From Cricetomys ansorgei (taxonomy: Eukaryota > Chordata > Mammalia > Rodentia > Nesomyidae): DNA of 64,000 nucleotides. The translations under genes and the position numbers were made by a program. The notes beneath the pieces were generated by a model that searched no databases, was not told where the DNA came from, and saw only the letters and a program-made list of their open reading frames with translations. The DNA lies in contig JAMJFZ010001651.1 of NCBI GenBank assembly GCA_026225945.1, positions 1 through 64,000 on the forward strand. Direction: 5' to 3'. Positions 35,601-46,570 of the stretch are shown piece by piece (the stretch's first letter is position 1; every line of letters starts with the position of its first letter).

Positions 35601-37949
35601 TACAGGGACAATAGTGAAAAGTAGGGAGAGTTATTCCACGCGGCCACATTGGGCAGAGGGACACATAAAAAGGTCCAGCGACCCCCAAGTCAGCCTTCAC
35701 TCTTGATGTAAGGGTTGGGTTGATTAGAGGGCAAGATGTGCGTATAACCAAGCAGTCCTCTCCAAAGGGTGATACTGCCCATGACTTACCCATCATTGTA
35801 TCTGCTCTGGCCTGGCCTACAAGGTGATCTTACAAGGTATCACACTGTTTGAGATCTCTTCTTGGGAGGCTAACTCCTCTGATTGGGACCAGGCACCAGT
35901 CTCTCCTTCCCTCAAATGAGATTGCCTGGGTGGGGGATCTAATTCTCGGGGATCATGGTTTCAGTACTCCGAGAAATGAAAGGAGGGGCTCCAGTGTCTC
36001 TCTTTAGAGCATTTTCACTCTTGCCAGGACAGGAGACCAAGCGAGAGTTGAAGGGTTTATGCTTCAAAGTTAACTGAGGGAAGTTAGGGTAATTTCATCT
36101 CTAAAGAATTCTGGTGGATTTTGGAGAATGTCTTCCTGCCTGTCTCCAGTTGACGAAAAGCATTACATTGGGGTTCACAGGGACGTGGAAGGATGTTGAT
36201 GTACCCAAGTGTCTAGCTTGCCTGGAGTCAGGTCTTCGTGAGTCCAATTCACAGTGAAAGAGAAGCTCCACAGCCTAGCCTTAAGACACTATGAGGAGCA
36301 GTGAGGCTAACCAGAAACTTTGTAGAAACTTCTGTAGTCTCCATAGAATACGGAAGTATTAGGTTTACTGTGCTCCAGTTCTTTGGTGATCTCACTGTTG
36401 CCTGTAGGTGAAAGTTCACAGTGGAGCCCATGTGTGTGCCCCTTCTCTGGGTGCGGGGGCATCACTGAGTATGAAAAGATCAATAGACTTGCTAGTCGAT
36501 GTTGTCCTCCACTTAGCTGTGGGCATGAACCAACACTTTTAAAAACTCACGTGTATTCGTGTTTGAAGCTAAAAGTAACTTAAGTTATATGTATTTCAGA
36601 AAAAAAAAATGCTTCCCTTGCAAAGACTGTAATTGCCATTTTTGACATGTAATTGCCAACAGATGGTTTTGTTTTTTAATATAATGAAATGGAAATATCC
36701 AGTAACCTCGGTTAGACTTTGAAATTTTCCAAAGCAAGCCATTAAGTTTGGCATGCCATGCTAGTTAGGAAGCCAGTGTCTTTAAAGCTAAGTAATGTGA
36801 TTCTGGTGACCATGGCATGGTCTTCCATTAGCCATTTAAAGTGGGACATTCGCCATTCCAAGATTGTATTAGCACTAAACCTTGTCATCTATAAACAGAG
36901 ATGTCAAATACATTACACATTGGGACTACTTCATTTTTTTTTTCAGTCAAAGGACATTGAAATAAAGCCTGAAATAAACTTGATTATTTTCTGTTTAAGA
37001 AACTGGTATATTTATTACAGAGAGAAGCACAGAAATAAAAAGGATTACTCCCCCACAGCAAAAGTATTTAGAATTTTATGTTCCTCAAAGAAAATAGCTC
37101 ATGAATAATTTTTAATATTTGTATGCATGACCTTCATGGAATGATTAATTTGGGAAACTGTTTGTGATATTAGTGCTTATATATTAAATTTGCATAGAGC
37201 ATATTATTAAGGCAAACCAAATACCACATACCACAGAGGAAGGTGACCGCCCATGTACCTTGGCCTGGATAGGAGATGATGGGCTAGCAAGCCCACGCTC
37301 TAGTTTCTTTTGCCATTCTTCCCACAAGGTGCATGGCAGGGCATGTTTGCAACAGCACAGGCAAACACAAGCAGTACTGATAAGGAAACCACCTGCGCCT
37401 GTCTCTGAAGAGAGCTTGGTAAATTGTCTTTTCCTGGACTCAGTAACATTTTCCACCTTCTGCAAGAAGCTGTATATCTTCTGCCCTCCGTGCAGGTGCA
37501 TTGCCTTGTCTGTAAGGTATTTGAAGCTTTAAAAAAAATCCAAACTCAAAAAGATCAACACTTTTGATATGCTTATCATTTAAATGAAATAAAACTCCTG
37601 AATGTTGGCAATTTGGTAAATTATATGACTCGTGTTAAATCGTGAGGAAGCTGGTGTTGCAGTCCAAACAGGTTAGGGTATGCTGCAGCGCTGCCTGTAT
37701 GTCAGGGCTCAGCAACAGAGGCTTATTGTGTGTGTTACTGCACATGCATGGCAGTTTCACGGAGGTGTCGCTCGCTGTGATTTCTCATTGTCTTAGTTTT
37801 ATGAGGCAGGCTGATGGAGCAGACTTGAGCAGAGCCGCATGAGCAGGGTTATGACCAAATGAAAAAGAAAACATAGTTAAGCGTACTTAGGCTTGTACTG
37901 GTTCCTGACAAGAAGTGACACCTTCTTCCGCTTACCTTTTATTATTCAG
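32621..37949. other. 5' flanking region, little assigned
   Basis: No gene recognised. A MIR-like antisense fragment (GGGAGGTTAAGTCACCTGC) lies near 35430-35500. About 35620-35950 resembles parts of 38545-38995 weakly. The rest shows no feature I can support. Confidence 0.4.
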
Positions 37950-38150
37950 GGTCAGCAATATGTCTCAGAGGGGAAAGGTGCTTGCTGGCAAGCAAGATGA
38001 TCTGAGTTCACTTCCCAAGACCCACAAGGTAGAAGCAGAGAATCTACTCCTTCAAGGTGTCTTCTGACTTCCACGTGTGTCCTGTGTCACATGCATGTGT
38101 GCACAAACACACACAAATAAATATAAATATAATACAAAACTCGGTTTTAA
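37950..38150 (+). repeat. B3 SINE
   Basis: Contains AAAGGTGCTTGCTGGCAAGC, GATGATCTGAGTTCACTTCCC, TCTTCTGACTTCCACGTG and an ACACACAAATAAATATAAAT tail. Confidence 0.8.
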
Positions 38151-38189
38151 AAAAGACTGGGAGATAATGCAAAATATGTTTAGATTTTA

Positions 38190-38395
38190 AAATTTACTTT
38201 TATTTTATGTATCTGAGTGTTTTGCTTATACATATGTAAGTGCGTGACATTCATGTAGTACCCGAGGAGGCCAGAAGAGGGTGGCAGATCCTCTGGAACT
38301 GGAGTTACAGACTTGTGAGCTGCCATTTGGATGCTGGGAACTGAACCCAGGTCCTCTGGAAGAGCTGCAAGTGATCTTAATCATTGAGACTTTCC
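38190..38395 (-). repeat. B2-related SINE, antisense
   Basis: The plus strand reads TTTATTTTATGTATCTGAG.., GAGGAGGCCAGAAGAGGG, GATGCTGGGAACTGAACCC, CAGGTCCTCTGGAAGAGC: a reversed B2-group element. Confidence 0.85.
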
Positions 38396-38544
38396 TAAAA
38401 CAAAACAAAACAACAAGAAGGAATGCTTCAAGAATTGCATGTTATGCTAATCTCTGTAACATTCCTATGTTAGTGTACATGTTGCCAAAATGAGCATAAA
38501 AATATGATTTTTTTTCTAAAATCATGTCACATAGTTACTGAAGC

Positions 38545-38995
38545 TGTGAGGGTCAGAGCCCGGGCTCAGATGTCCTAACGGTCACCTGCCCTCAGTGAGC
38601 CAATTAAATAGATAAGTATAGCGAGAAACAGAGAAAGGAGACTTATTAAAAGACACACTGGGAGGAGGAAGAAATAAGGAACTCCAGTGACTGCCGAAGT
38701 CCATTTTTGGGAGTCCAGACATGAGACTTAAGTTTATAGAGGGAGAAGAGGCATATACAACTAAGATGTCCTGACAGATTGTGGTCCTGTCCGTCGCTGA
38801 CCCATCATTATGTCAGCTGCAGTCCCTCCTGTGAGGACATCTGACAAGGGGAAATCTCTTCTCTGGCTGAGAAGAGGCTTCAGTCTCTCTTCTTCCAGCA
38901 TGAGATTCCTAGGGGCATTCCAGTTTCTCAGGCACAACTGAGTCAATAGTCTGATACCAAAGAGATGTTTTGTTATGTCTGATCTGACTAATACA
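38545..38995 (-). mobile_element. Possible solo LTR, antisense
   Basis: Read on the minus strand it begins TGTATTAGTCAGATC and ends CTCTGACCCTCACA, i.e. TG..CA termini. A TTTTAATAAGTCTCC section could act as a polyadenylation region near the 3' end. No target-site duplication was found, so this remains tentative. Confidence 0.4.
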
Positions 38996-39704
38996 AAAAT
39001 CTCTGCTCATGAGACTGCTGGCCTCACTTCCAATCACCAGAGGAAAGCATTTGTGTTATTTAAAACACTGTCAGTTCTCACCTTCTGGGAAACATAATGA
39101 CATCTGGGAGAACTTAGGCATTGTCACAGCATCCTGGAAGAAGTGAAGATACTCTAAGGGGAACAGAGCAAGAAGGGGGCCAGCAGAGGCCTCCTGATTA
39201 CACAGGGATTGTGGAACTTCTGTGGAACTGTTTAGGAGACATACAGATTTTCGCATCTCCTATGCCTTCAAACTTCCCTCGACGATGTTTTCTCTCTTCT
39301 TTCTGAACACCTCTTCTCTTTGCAGCGTTCTTGGAAACTCTGAGAAGTAAACCGAAACATTCTTGTACTCCTGTCGCAAAGGTCACAGGAATGTGTGGTC
39401 TTGGCATCTCCCACTCCTGGGGGCTCTGCAGAGTCTCTCTGCTGGGCTCTCGCATGTGCAGTGCCCTATGGAGCAGAACACATTAATACAGCATTGTGTC
39501 GTCTCCCACTACATCCTTCATGACATGACTGACAGGAAATGGTTGAGGTGGAAAAGCAGTAAGTTAATTTATAACAGAAATCAGAAGATTAGTGTACTTT
39601 TTTTTTTTTTACTGATTTTTATATTTCTTTTGTGCTACATGTTAGAAAATCATAGACTAGTACTTTCCTTGGATATTTAGACACTGATCTCAGCTCTGCT
39701 TCCT

Positions 39705-39875
39705 TGTACTTGGGTGTGCATCAGAATCCTCTGCTGAGCAAAACACGACTGCTGGGCCTGCCCCTGGGCATCTGGGTCAGTGGGTCTGGAATGGGCTAAG
39801 ATACTGCATTTCTGATAAGTTCCCAGGAGATAGTAATGCTGTTGGTCCTGGTCTGGCCACAAGCATGCAAGGAGT
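39705..39875 (+). repeat. MER5-like hAT relic
   Basis: GGTGTGCATCAGAATCCTCTG, ..CTGGGCCTGCCCC.., ATACTGCATTTCTGATAAG and TTCCCAGGAGATAGTAATGC match the order of a MER5-type element. Confidence 0.6.
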
Positions 39876-40904
39876 ACTGTGCAGGAGATTGCAGGTGAGT
39901 TTCTGGGAGACCTTCTTGCTATGTTTCCCTGACTCTGGGTGTTAGTGGGGAGATGCCACAAGCAACTGGACAAACACAAGCAAGGAAGTCAGAACTGTGG
40001 GCTAGAGAGGGCCCAGGCAGGACTAGCTCTTCAGCATTTCTCAACCCCTACACAAACCACGTAACACCCTCTTCACAAGGCCTGCTTCTTCTCGGCTTTG
40101 TTCTTGTTTATAGAACAAAGGGTTTCAGTAGAACATTCTTTTAAAAAAATTATGCAAATCCCACTGAAGTCTTGAGAAAAGAAAACTTAATCCGTTTTCT
40201 AATTCCATTGCTGCTATTTCTCATAAACAATCCCTGGAGTGAGGGTTAGCTGCACACACTTCTTTGGAAGTCTTGAAGTTCCTTGCCAAGCACAACACTG
40301 TGGTGTATACCTGACTCCCCTAAAGTCTTCGAGCCCTCTTTGGGGTGGTATGGCATGAATGGCCCTAAGAGTCACAAATCCTGCACATCTTAAAAGGAAT
40401 TAGGAAAATTAATAAGGGAAAATAGATTTATTTACAGTTCAGCCAAAGCAGGGGGAGGTGCCAGAGGCCCCTAGGTTCTTTCTGCCTTTTCTATAGCATG
40501 AATTATAGCTGCAGTCTTGTAGAAAAAGTGAACCACAGCTAGGCAATTGTCCATATGTTAATTTATCATAAATGTAAACTCTCTTCCTGGGAGGTGAGCT
40601 CCTTCTCTTGCTGGCACGGGGCCTCAAGCTTCCCTTTAACCCAGCATGGGATTCTAGGGGGAACGTTAATTCTTTAAGGGCCACTGTTTTTCCTCATCTG
40701 ACAATGAGAGGGAGGGGCCGAGAACGTGTCTTTAGAACATCTTTCCTACCACAGCCATAGTAAGTTGCTTGCAGTCTCTGCCTTGTCAGCGTGAAGTCTG
40801 GGAAAGAAGAGAAGGGACTATGGAGTGTCTCTACCAGTGCTGATCGTGAAAGCCAGCAGAACCATGCCAGTGTTAACCAACGCTTCCAGGTTGACTTCTG
40901 GTTG

Positions 40905-41050
40905 AGCTAGATGCCTAGCCCTTTACAGGTCAGTCTACAGAGAAGGAATCTAAGGTTTAGAGTTTTGATAACATCTCTAAGTCACACAGCTTAAAAGGTA
41001 GTGGTAGATTCTAACCTGGGTCTGTCTGACATTCCGTGTAGCCTTTCAGG
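40905..41050 (-). repeat. MIR, antisense
   Basis: The plus strand has ..AAGTCACACAGCTTAAAAGG.. and GATTCTAACCTGGGTCTGTC, the reverse of a MIR 3' core. Confidence 0.6.
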
Positions 41051-41079
41051 ACTCCTGACCTTTCTGTTGCAGGCCCTGG

Positions 41080-41237
41080 GCTCAGCGCGATGGTCCAGTA
41101 AGTAAAGGCATTTGCTACACAAGCCTGAGTTTGTTCCCTGGAACAAGCATAAAAGGAAAAGGCAATCACCAGCTTCGCAAAGTTGACTTTTGACGTCCAC
41201 GTTCAGGCCAAATCATGTGCACCCACTCCCTTGAATA
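41080..41237 (+). repeat. B3-like SINE
   Basis: TCAGCGCGATGGTCCAGTAAG, AAAGGCATTTGCTACACAAG and CCTGAGTTTGTTCCCTGGAAC represent a diverged B3 body; it leads into a microsatellite. Confidence 0.6.
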
Positions 41238-41311
41238 ATAGTAATAATAGTAATAGTAATAGTAATAGTAATAGTAATAGTAATAGTAATAGTAATAGTA
41301 ATAATAATACA
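41234..41311. repeat. TAATAG hexanucleotide microsatellite
   Basis: About eleven tandem TAATAG units with TAA variants at both ends. In one plus-strand frame they read as an Asn-Ser repeat, which explains the open frame there. Confidence 0.95.
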
Positions 41312-41436
41312 TTTTTAAAAGTTGTTAAATTTGTGATAATTTTTACTCGGCAACAAAAAGCCACACATATAAAGGCAAATTTTCTGTCTGCAATAGATGG
41401 TAAGGCTGGTCCATCCCAAGGGCTGAGGTCCTGGAA

Positions 41437-41658
41437 CAGTGCTTCTCAACCTTCTCAATGCTACGACCCTTTAACAGAGTTCCTCACGTTGTGGTGACCT
41501 CCAACCATAAAACTATCTTCATTGCTCCTTCATTACTGTAATTTTGCTACTTTTATGAACCATAATGTAAATATCTGAGATGCACATGGTCTCAGGCAAC
41601 CTCACGAAAGGGTTGTTTGACCCCCAAGGAGGTCTCAACCCACAGGTGAGAACTGCTG
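41437..41658 (+). mobile_element. hAT-type MITE (URR1-like), second copy
   Basis: Starts CAGTGCTTCTCAACCTTCTC, contains TGTAATTTTGCTACTTTTATG and ..CATAATGTAAATATCTGAG.., and ends with the inverted terminus ..GGTGAGAACTGCTG. No clear 8-bp target duplication remains. Confidence 0.8.
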
Positions 41659-41848
41659 TAATATAACTGAAGTAATAAAAAGGAGGACAGGAGAGAGGCA
41701 GGTGAGTGCCAGCTCCTTGCTTTCACTTCTTAGTTTACAGAGGTGTGAGCAAGCAGTTGGCGTGTGCTCCTGTTATCGCAGACTGGCCACCACGGCTTTC
41801 CTGTCATTGTGGACTGTATCTCTTCAAGACCAAGGAAACCCCTCTTCA

Positions 41849-42013
41849 GTTAGGCATGATGGTGCACACACTGAATCCTAACACTTGAGAGGCAGAGGCA
41901 GGTGGATCTCTATGAGTTAGAAGCTAACCTGGTCTACATAGCAAGTTCCCAGCCATATAGAGCTATGTAGTGAGACCCTGTCTCAAAACAAAACAAAACA
42001 AAACAAAACAAAC
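41849..42013 (+). repeat. B1 SINE with (AAAAC)n tail
   Basis: GTTAGGCATGATGGTGCAC, CTTGAGAGGCAGAGGCAGG, TGAGACCCTGTCTC, then an AAAAC pentanucleotide run to 42013. Confidence 0.9.
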
Positions 42014-43476
42014 TTCTCTTCCCTTAAGCTCCTTCTTGCCAGGTATTTGGTCAAAGAGTAGAGAACAGTAACTAATATAAAAATTGCACCACTAAACAGG
42101 GTAGTTGCTATGACTACCTACATATAGTTCATCTGTATTCGAATAAGGACTGTGGGGATAACATGAGAGAATCTGGAGAAACAAGCTAGAGAAACCATAG
42201 AATGCTGTAAGCAGAGCATCATGGGCCATTTCAGTGGGAGTCTGGAAGACCAGAATGCTACAGTGGGGACTGTGCTCATGTGCTTTCAGTGGGGAACAAA
42301 GGTCTTTATCAGAAGTGGGACTAGAGCTTATTCATCTCATATTCCTCCAAAGACTGTGGATGAACTCTGGCTGTGCCTTGAAATTTTGAGTAGGACTGAA
42401 CAAAACAAATAAGGGACTATTTTAGGGGGAGGCAGAGGAAATTTCAAGACAGCATAACATTCACGCTGTGGCATGGTGGACACTTACTGCTATTGGCCAG
42501 ATTTACAGTCACACAGAGCATAACTATACAAGGAAATATGCAGCCTGGAAGAAGAGTTTAGTGGGCTTTAAGTTGTGGATCTGCTGGGTGCAAATAAAAC
42601 ATCTAAAACTGTTAAAGAGATTAACACCGTTAAAGAAAAGATACTGACTTTTCAATGGGAAATAGGAAAGATGCTTTGAAGGTAAAACCCAGTCTATGAA
42701 GAGTTGCAGGTCATAGCAAGGCAAATTCATTTGGGAATAGTTCATTTGAAAAGAGAGCAGCCAAAGAAACCCTCCAGGGCCTCCTACTACAACAAGGCCA
42801 CCCATGGAAGTGCTTTCCCAAGGTCATCCTTGAAGGCTCATCAGGCTGCCCATGCTGTGGTCCAGGGATGCAGTCTGCATCAAGCCAGCATCCTGACTAG
42901 GAGTGGCCTTTTTGTTCACTTTATTCCTCAAATCAATTAAAGAATATCATTTTCTCTTTTAGCATGTATATCTGGTCGCAATTTTGAAGTTAAATGATCA
43001 TTTTATTTTTTAATGAACCTTATTCTGGGCTTATATATTTATATTTCAGTGGGCAAAGCATTTGCCATACAAATCTGATAACCCAAGTAACACACACACA
43101 GTGGTGCACGCCTCTGCAATCACAAAGTGCTCTGTATGGTGAAGCTTCTGTAACTGTCAGACGTGCTTTCTGTGTCGTATGGGGGAAAGGTGCTTCCTAA
43201 GGCCTTTGCAGCTGCTTCTCTCTGAAAAACTTGCTTCCTGTACGTGTTCACACTTCCCTGCGATGGATGTAGCCTTCTAAAATCTTCACATAAAAGGCAT
43301 TTGTTTATGATATTGCAAATGAGTCCTTATCACCTTTGCAGCCTTCTGCAGCTGGAACCCAGGAAAAATCCTAGGTTCCCCAGCTTTGACTTTCTGCCTC
43401 GTGTTGTGCCAGGTTGGCTGGCAGGGTCTGCGGAGTATGAAGTTCTTTTAGTTTGTGAGTGTGATGGAGCTTTCAA
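42014..43476. other. Unassigned intergenic sequence
   Basis: No gene or clear repeat was recognised. A very diverged B1-like phrase (GTGGTGCACGCCTCTGCAATC) lies near 43100. Confidence 0.35.
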
Positions 43477-43619
43477 TCAATAAATTACCTGGAGGCCACG
43501 TGCTCTGGGTCAGTTCATGAGAGGCTGGACCCTAGGCAAAGTGGATCAGGCTTACATACTGTGACTGTCTCCTGTTCTCTTATTGAATACCACCCGAGAT
43601 ATTAATACCTCCATCTACT
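43477..43619 (+). mobile_element. LTR fragment, copy C (3' end)
   Basis: CAATAAATTACCTGGAGGCC, then GCTCTGGGTCAGTTCATGAG, GTCTCCTGTTCTCTTATTG and CCATCTAC correspond to the last ~140 bases of copies A (17355-17485) and B (60576-60712). The 5' part is missing. Confidence 0.7.
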
Positions 43620-43649
43620 CCTATTGGTGGACGGGAGGCAAAGCTAGAA

Positions 43650-43850
43650 TGGCCGCAAGCTCACGGAACAGCTAGCCTGGCATATGCATCAGTGAACAAC
43701 AGAGACCCTGGCTCAAAGAAGGTGGAAGGTGAGGACTGACCCCCATGGCTGTCCTTTAACCTCCACGCATGTGCCACGGAATGCGTGGGCCCACACTCAC
43801 ATACACTCACGCCCACAAATAAAACAAAAATCGAATAAATTTCTGGATTT
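43650..43850 (+). repeat. B4/RSINE-like composite SINE
   Basis: ..GAGACCCTGGCTCAAAGAAGG, TGGAAGGTGAGGACTGACCC, TAACCTCCACGCATGTGCC and an ACAAATAAAACAAAAATC tail fit a B1-derived/ID-B2-like composite. Confidence 0.6.
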
Positions 43851-44694
43851 GGTGTGCCAAGTTATCATTTACGATTATTATGACTTCAAAGATTTGGCAC
43901 AATTGTAATATTACTGCTCTGCTGCTGCTTTCCTCATTTTGAGCAGAACAAGTTTACTGGGTCAGCTTTAGGTCCCCACAGCAGAACTGAGGAGGCACAG
44001 TATTTTCTAGTATCCCTTGCACCCTGCGTGCACCACTTCTTCCACTGCCAATGTGCTGGCCAACTGTGGTCTCCTGATTGCATGAGTCCGCATCGGCGCA
44101 TCGTTAACCAAGGCTCGCCAGCCGCAGGAGGGTTCCTCCTCGTGCTGTACGTTTTATGGGTTTGAACAAACGTGTAATGACATGCGTGGGATCGTAGCTC
44201 CATACGGACCAGCTTCATCACCTCAAACTTCTCTGCCTATTCATTTTTCCTTCTCAGCCCTAGCAACCACTGAGCCTAAATCACCATCGCTTTGCCTTTT
44301 CCAGAATGTCATGTAGCTGGAATCATAGAGTATATGATTTTCAGATTGACTTCTTTAACCGAGTGGTATGGATTTAAGATTTCTCCATGGAATTACAAAA
44401 TGTGATTAATCATTTCTCTTCAGTGTTCAGTAAACTTCCATTACCTGGATGTATGACAGTTTAACCGTTTGTTTACAGAAGGGCCTGTTGGTTGTCAAAG
44501 TCTGGCAACTATGACAAACAAAGCTGCTATAAACATCCGTGTGTGGATTTGGGGATATAAGATCAGCTTATGACTCACTGGGATAATCACCGAGCAGTGT
44601 GAGTGCTAAACTGTTAAGAGGATATTTAGTTTCATAAGAAATTCCCACTGTTGTTGTGTTTGTTCATTGTTGGTTTTTAAAAAATCTTCATTCT

Positions 44695-44845
44695 TTCATT
44701 AATTTTTTTGAGATAGGTCTCACTGGGTAACTCTGGCTGGTCTGGAACCTGCTATGTAGACCAGGCTAGCCCTGAAGTCACAGAGCTCTTCCTGCCTCTG
44801 CCTCCCGAATACTGGGATTAAAGGTGTGCCACCATGCCTGTCTTC
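44695..44845 (-). repeat. Antisense B1
   Basis: TTTTGAGATAGGTCTCACTGG, TGTAGACCAGGCTAGCCCTG, GGGATTAAAGGTGTGCCACC. Confidence 0.92.
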
Positions 44846-45098
44846 CTTATTAATTTTTACATTATAAATTATTATTAATTGTTTTAAAATCCTCTCAGAT
44901 CTTTAAATTATTAAGCCAGGTTGATTTCTACCAACTTTTTAAAAGATTATTTCTATCTAACTTTCTATTTTTAGTATTATTACTCATAGAATTCTTTGAT
45001 GAAATTATAAAAACTTTCCAGACTGTATTTATACTTGGGTTTCATATTTAATATAGTGAATTTTCTCCTTTTTCAGAGTCCTCTTCCCATCCCCGGCA

Positions 45099-45138
45099 AA
45101 AAAAAAAAAAAAAAATGTTTAGGAGTACTTTCCTCTAG

Positions 45139-45183
<45 letters not shown>

Positions 45184-45262
45184 GAACCAGAGGAGACCAG
45201 GAAAGGGCATCATAGCCCCCGGAACTAGAGTTACAGATGGCTATGGGCCTCCGTGTGGGGCA
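45099..45262 (-). repeat. A-run, GT microsatellite and antisense B2 fragment
   Basis: A-run at 45099-45115, (GT)n at 45140-45180, then GAACCAGAGGAGACCAGG and CCCGGAACTAGAGTTACAG from a reversed B2-group element. Confidence 0.75.
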
Positions 45263-45383
45263 GTTTTATGAAGGTTTTCTCAATTTTTTATTTCTTTATA
45301 AATTGTCTGTGTATGATTAGTGTTGCTAGCTTGACAGAATCTAAAATTACTGGAGACATGGACCTTCGGGTATTATTATTTTT

Positions 45384-45567
45384 TTAAGATTTATTTTATT
45401 TCATGTGTATTGGTATCTTGCCAGCATACAGTGCCTGTGGAAGCCAGAAGAGGCTGTTGGATCCCATGGAGCTAGAGTTACAGACTGGTTGTGAGAGGGG
45501 GGTGCTCAGAATGGAACCCAGTCCTGAAGAGCACCGCTCTCAAGGCTGAGCAATCTCTCCAGCCCCA
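45384..45567 (-). repeat. Antisense B2 SINE
   Basis: AAGATTTATTTTATTTCATG.., GAAGCCAGAAGAGGCTGTTG and a terminal GCAATCTCTCCAGCCCC, the exact reverse of the B2 head. Confidence 0.92.
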
Positions 45568-45604
45568 GTGGGGTGAAGCATCTTAATTGTGAAGAGAGCA
45601 CTTA

Positions 45605-45830
45605 TTGGCTGGGTTTTGGACTGAATGAAAATGAGAGCACTAGCTGACCAAGGGCGTTTATTACGCTCTGCTTCCCCACCAAGGATGCAGCTGCTGCAGG
45701 AGCTCCTGCATCTGTGACTTCCCGTAGTGACAGGCTGTGAGCTGGAGCCGTGGTCCAGGTTAAACCCTTTCTCCTCTAAGCTGCCTTTTCAGATGGTTTT
45801 ATCTCAGCAGCCAGTAAAGAAATAAGACAG
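45605..45830 (+). repeat. Rodent repeat related to 8700-9010
   Basis: GGCTGTGAGCTGGAGCCGTG, ..CCCTTTCTCCTCTAAGCTGCC.. and TTTTATCTCAGCAGCC..AAGACAG parallel the 3' half of the element at 8700-9010. Confidence 0.5.
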
Positions 45831-46194
45831 TCACCTTTGGTTTCATTAAATCTATCTTTTAGTTTTTAGGTCTTGTTTTGTTTTACTTCATTAACTATGT
45901 ATGTTCTTACATCTATTAGTTCCTTCTGCTTTTCTTATTAGTTTCAAAATTTCTTTAACTGAAAGCTGTCATTAATTTTTTTCTTTTTGAGTATGTCTAT
46001 TTTCATCCATGTTCATCATTAGCCACATCTAGGAAAGTGGAATATTTGTAAACCTTTCTATTATTTTAAATTATTTATTCTTTAACTCACAGAATATTTA
46101 GAAAAGAGTCAAATACGTTGACCCTTCTTGTTTTTTATTTTAATTGTGTTTTATTGCAGTTAAAGACCTGAATAATACTGAAATTTGTTTTGTT

Positions 46195-46320
46195 TTGTTT
46201 TCACTTTGGTGAGTAAGGGTCTCATACAGCCCGGGCTGGCTATGAACCTTCCATGTAGCTGAGGATAGTCTTGAACTCTTGACTCCCCTGCTGCCTTCCT
46301 GGTGATGTGATTTTAGGTGA
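46195..46320 (-). repeat. Antisense B1-like SINE, diverged
   Basis: GTAAGGGTCTCATACAGCCC, GGGCTGGCTATGAACCTTCC, TCTTGAACTCTTGACTCCCC. Confidence 0.6.
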
Positions 46321-46570
46321 GCTCTACTGCCTCAGATTTGGATATTTAGGAGATACCTTTTGTTGCTTAGTCAGTGGTTAGTTTAGGAAACTTTTGAATT
46401 TTCTAAAAGTCTTAGGTGAGACAGAAGATAATCCCTAGTGTTAGGTACATGGTTCAGTTGTCTAAAAACTTACTTCTTAATTCCTTCATGGTAGTCTTCC
46501 AGGTTATTTTTTTTCCTTTATTTTTCAGGGTTTGGGAGATTCCAGACCAGCACTTGTTTTACTTTCTTGA

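Larger units (their letters stand above)
44230..46570 (-). mobile_element. Ancient L1 (L1M-type) fragment, antisense, with nested SINEs
   Basis: The plus strand reads the reverse of an old L1 ORF2/3' region: TGTAGCTGGAATCATAGAG, CCATTACCTGGATGTATGAC, AAAGCTGCTATAAACATCC, TTAGTTTCATAAGAAATTCC, then later TTTAATTGTGTTTTATTGC and TGTTAGGTACATGGTTCAG. Younger SINEs and a rodent repeat interrupt it at 44695-44845, 45181-45262, 45384-45567, 45605-45830 and 46195-46320. Confidence 0.7.

Noticed and set aside
45035..45271. Frame with Lys-run and Cys-Val repeats
   Set aside because: It is the translation of an A-run followed by a GT microsatellite.
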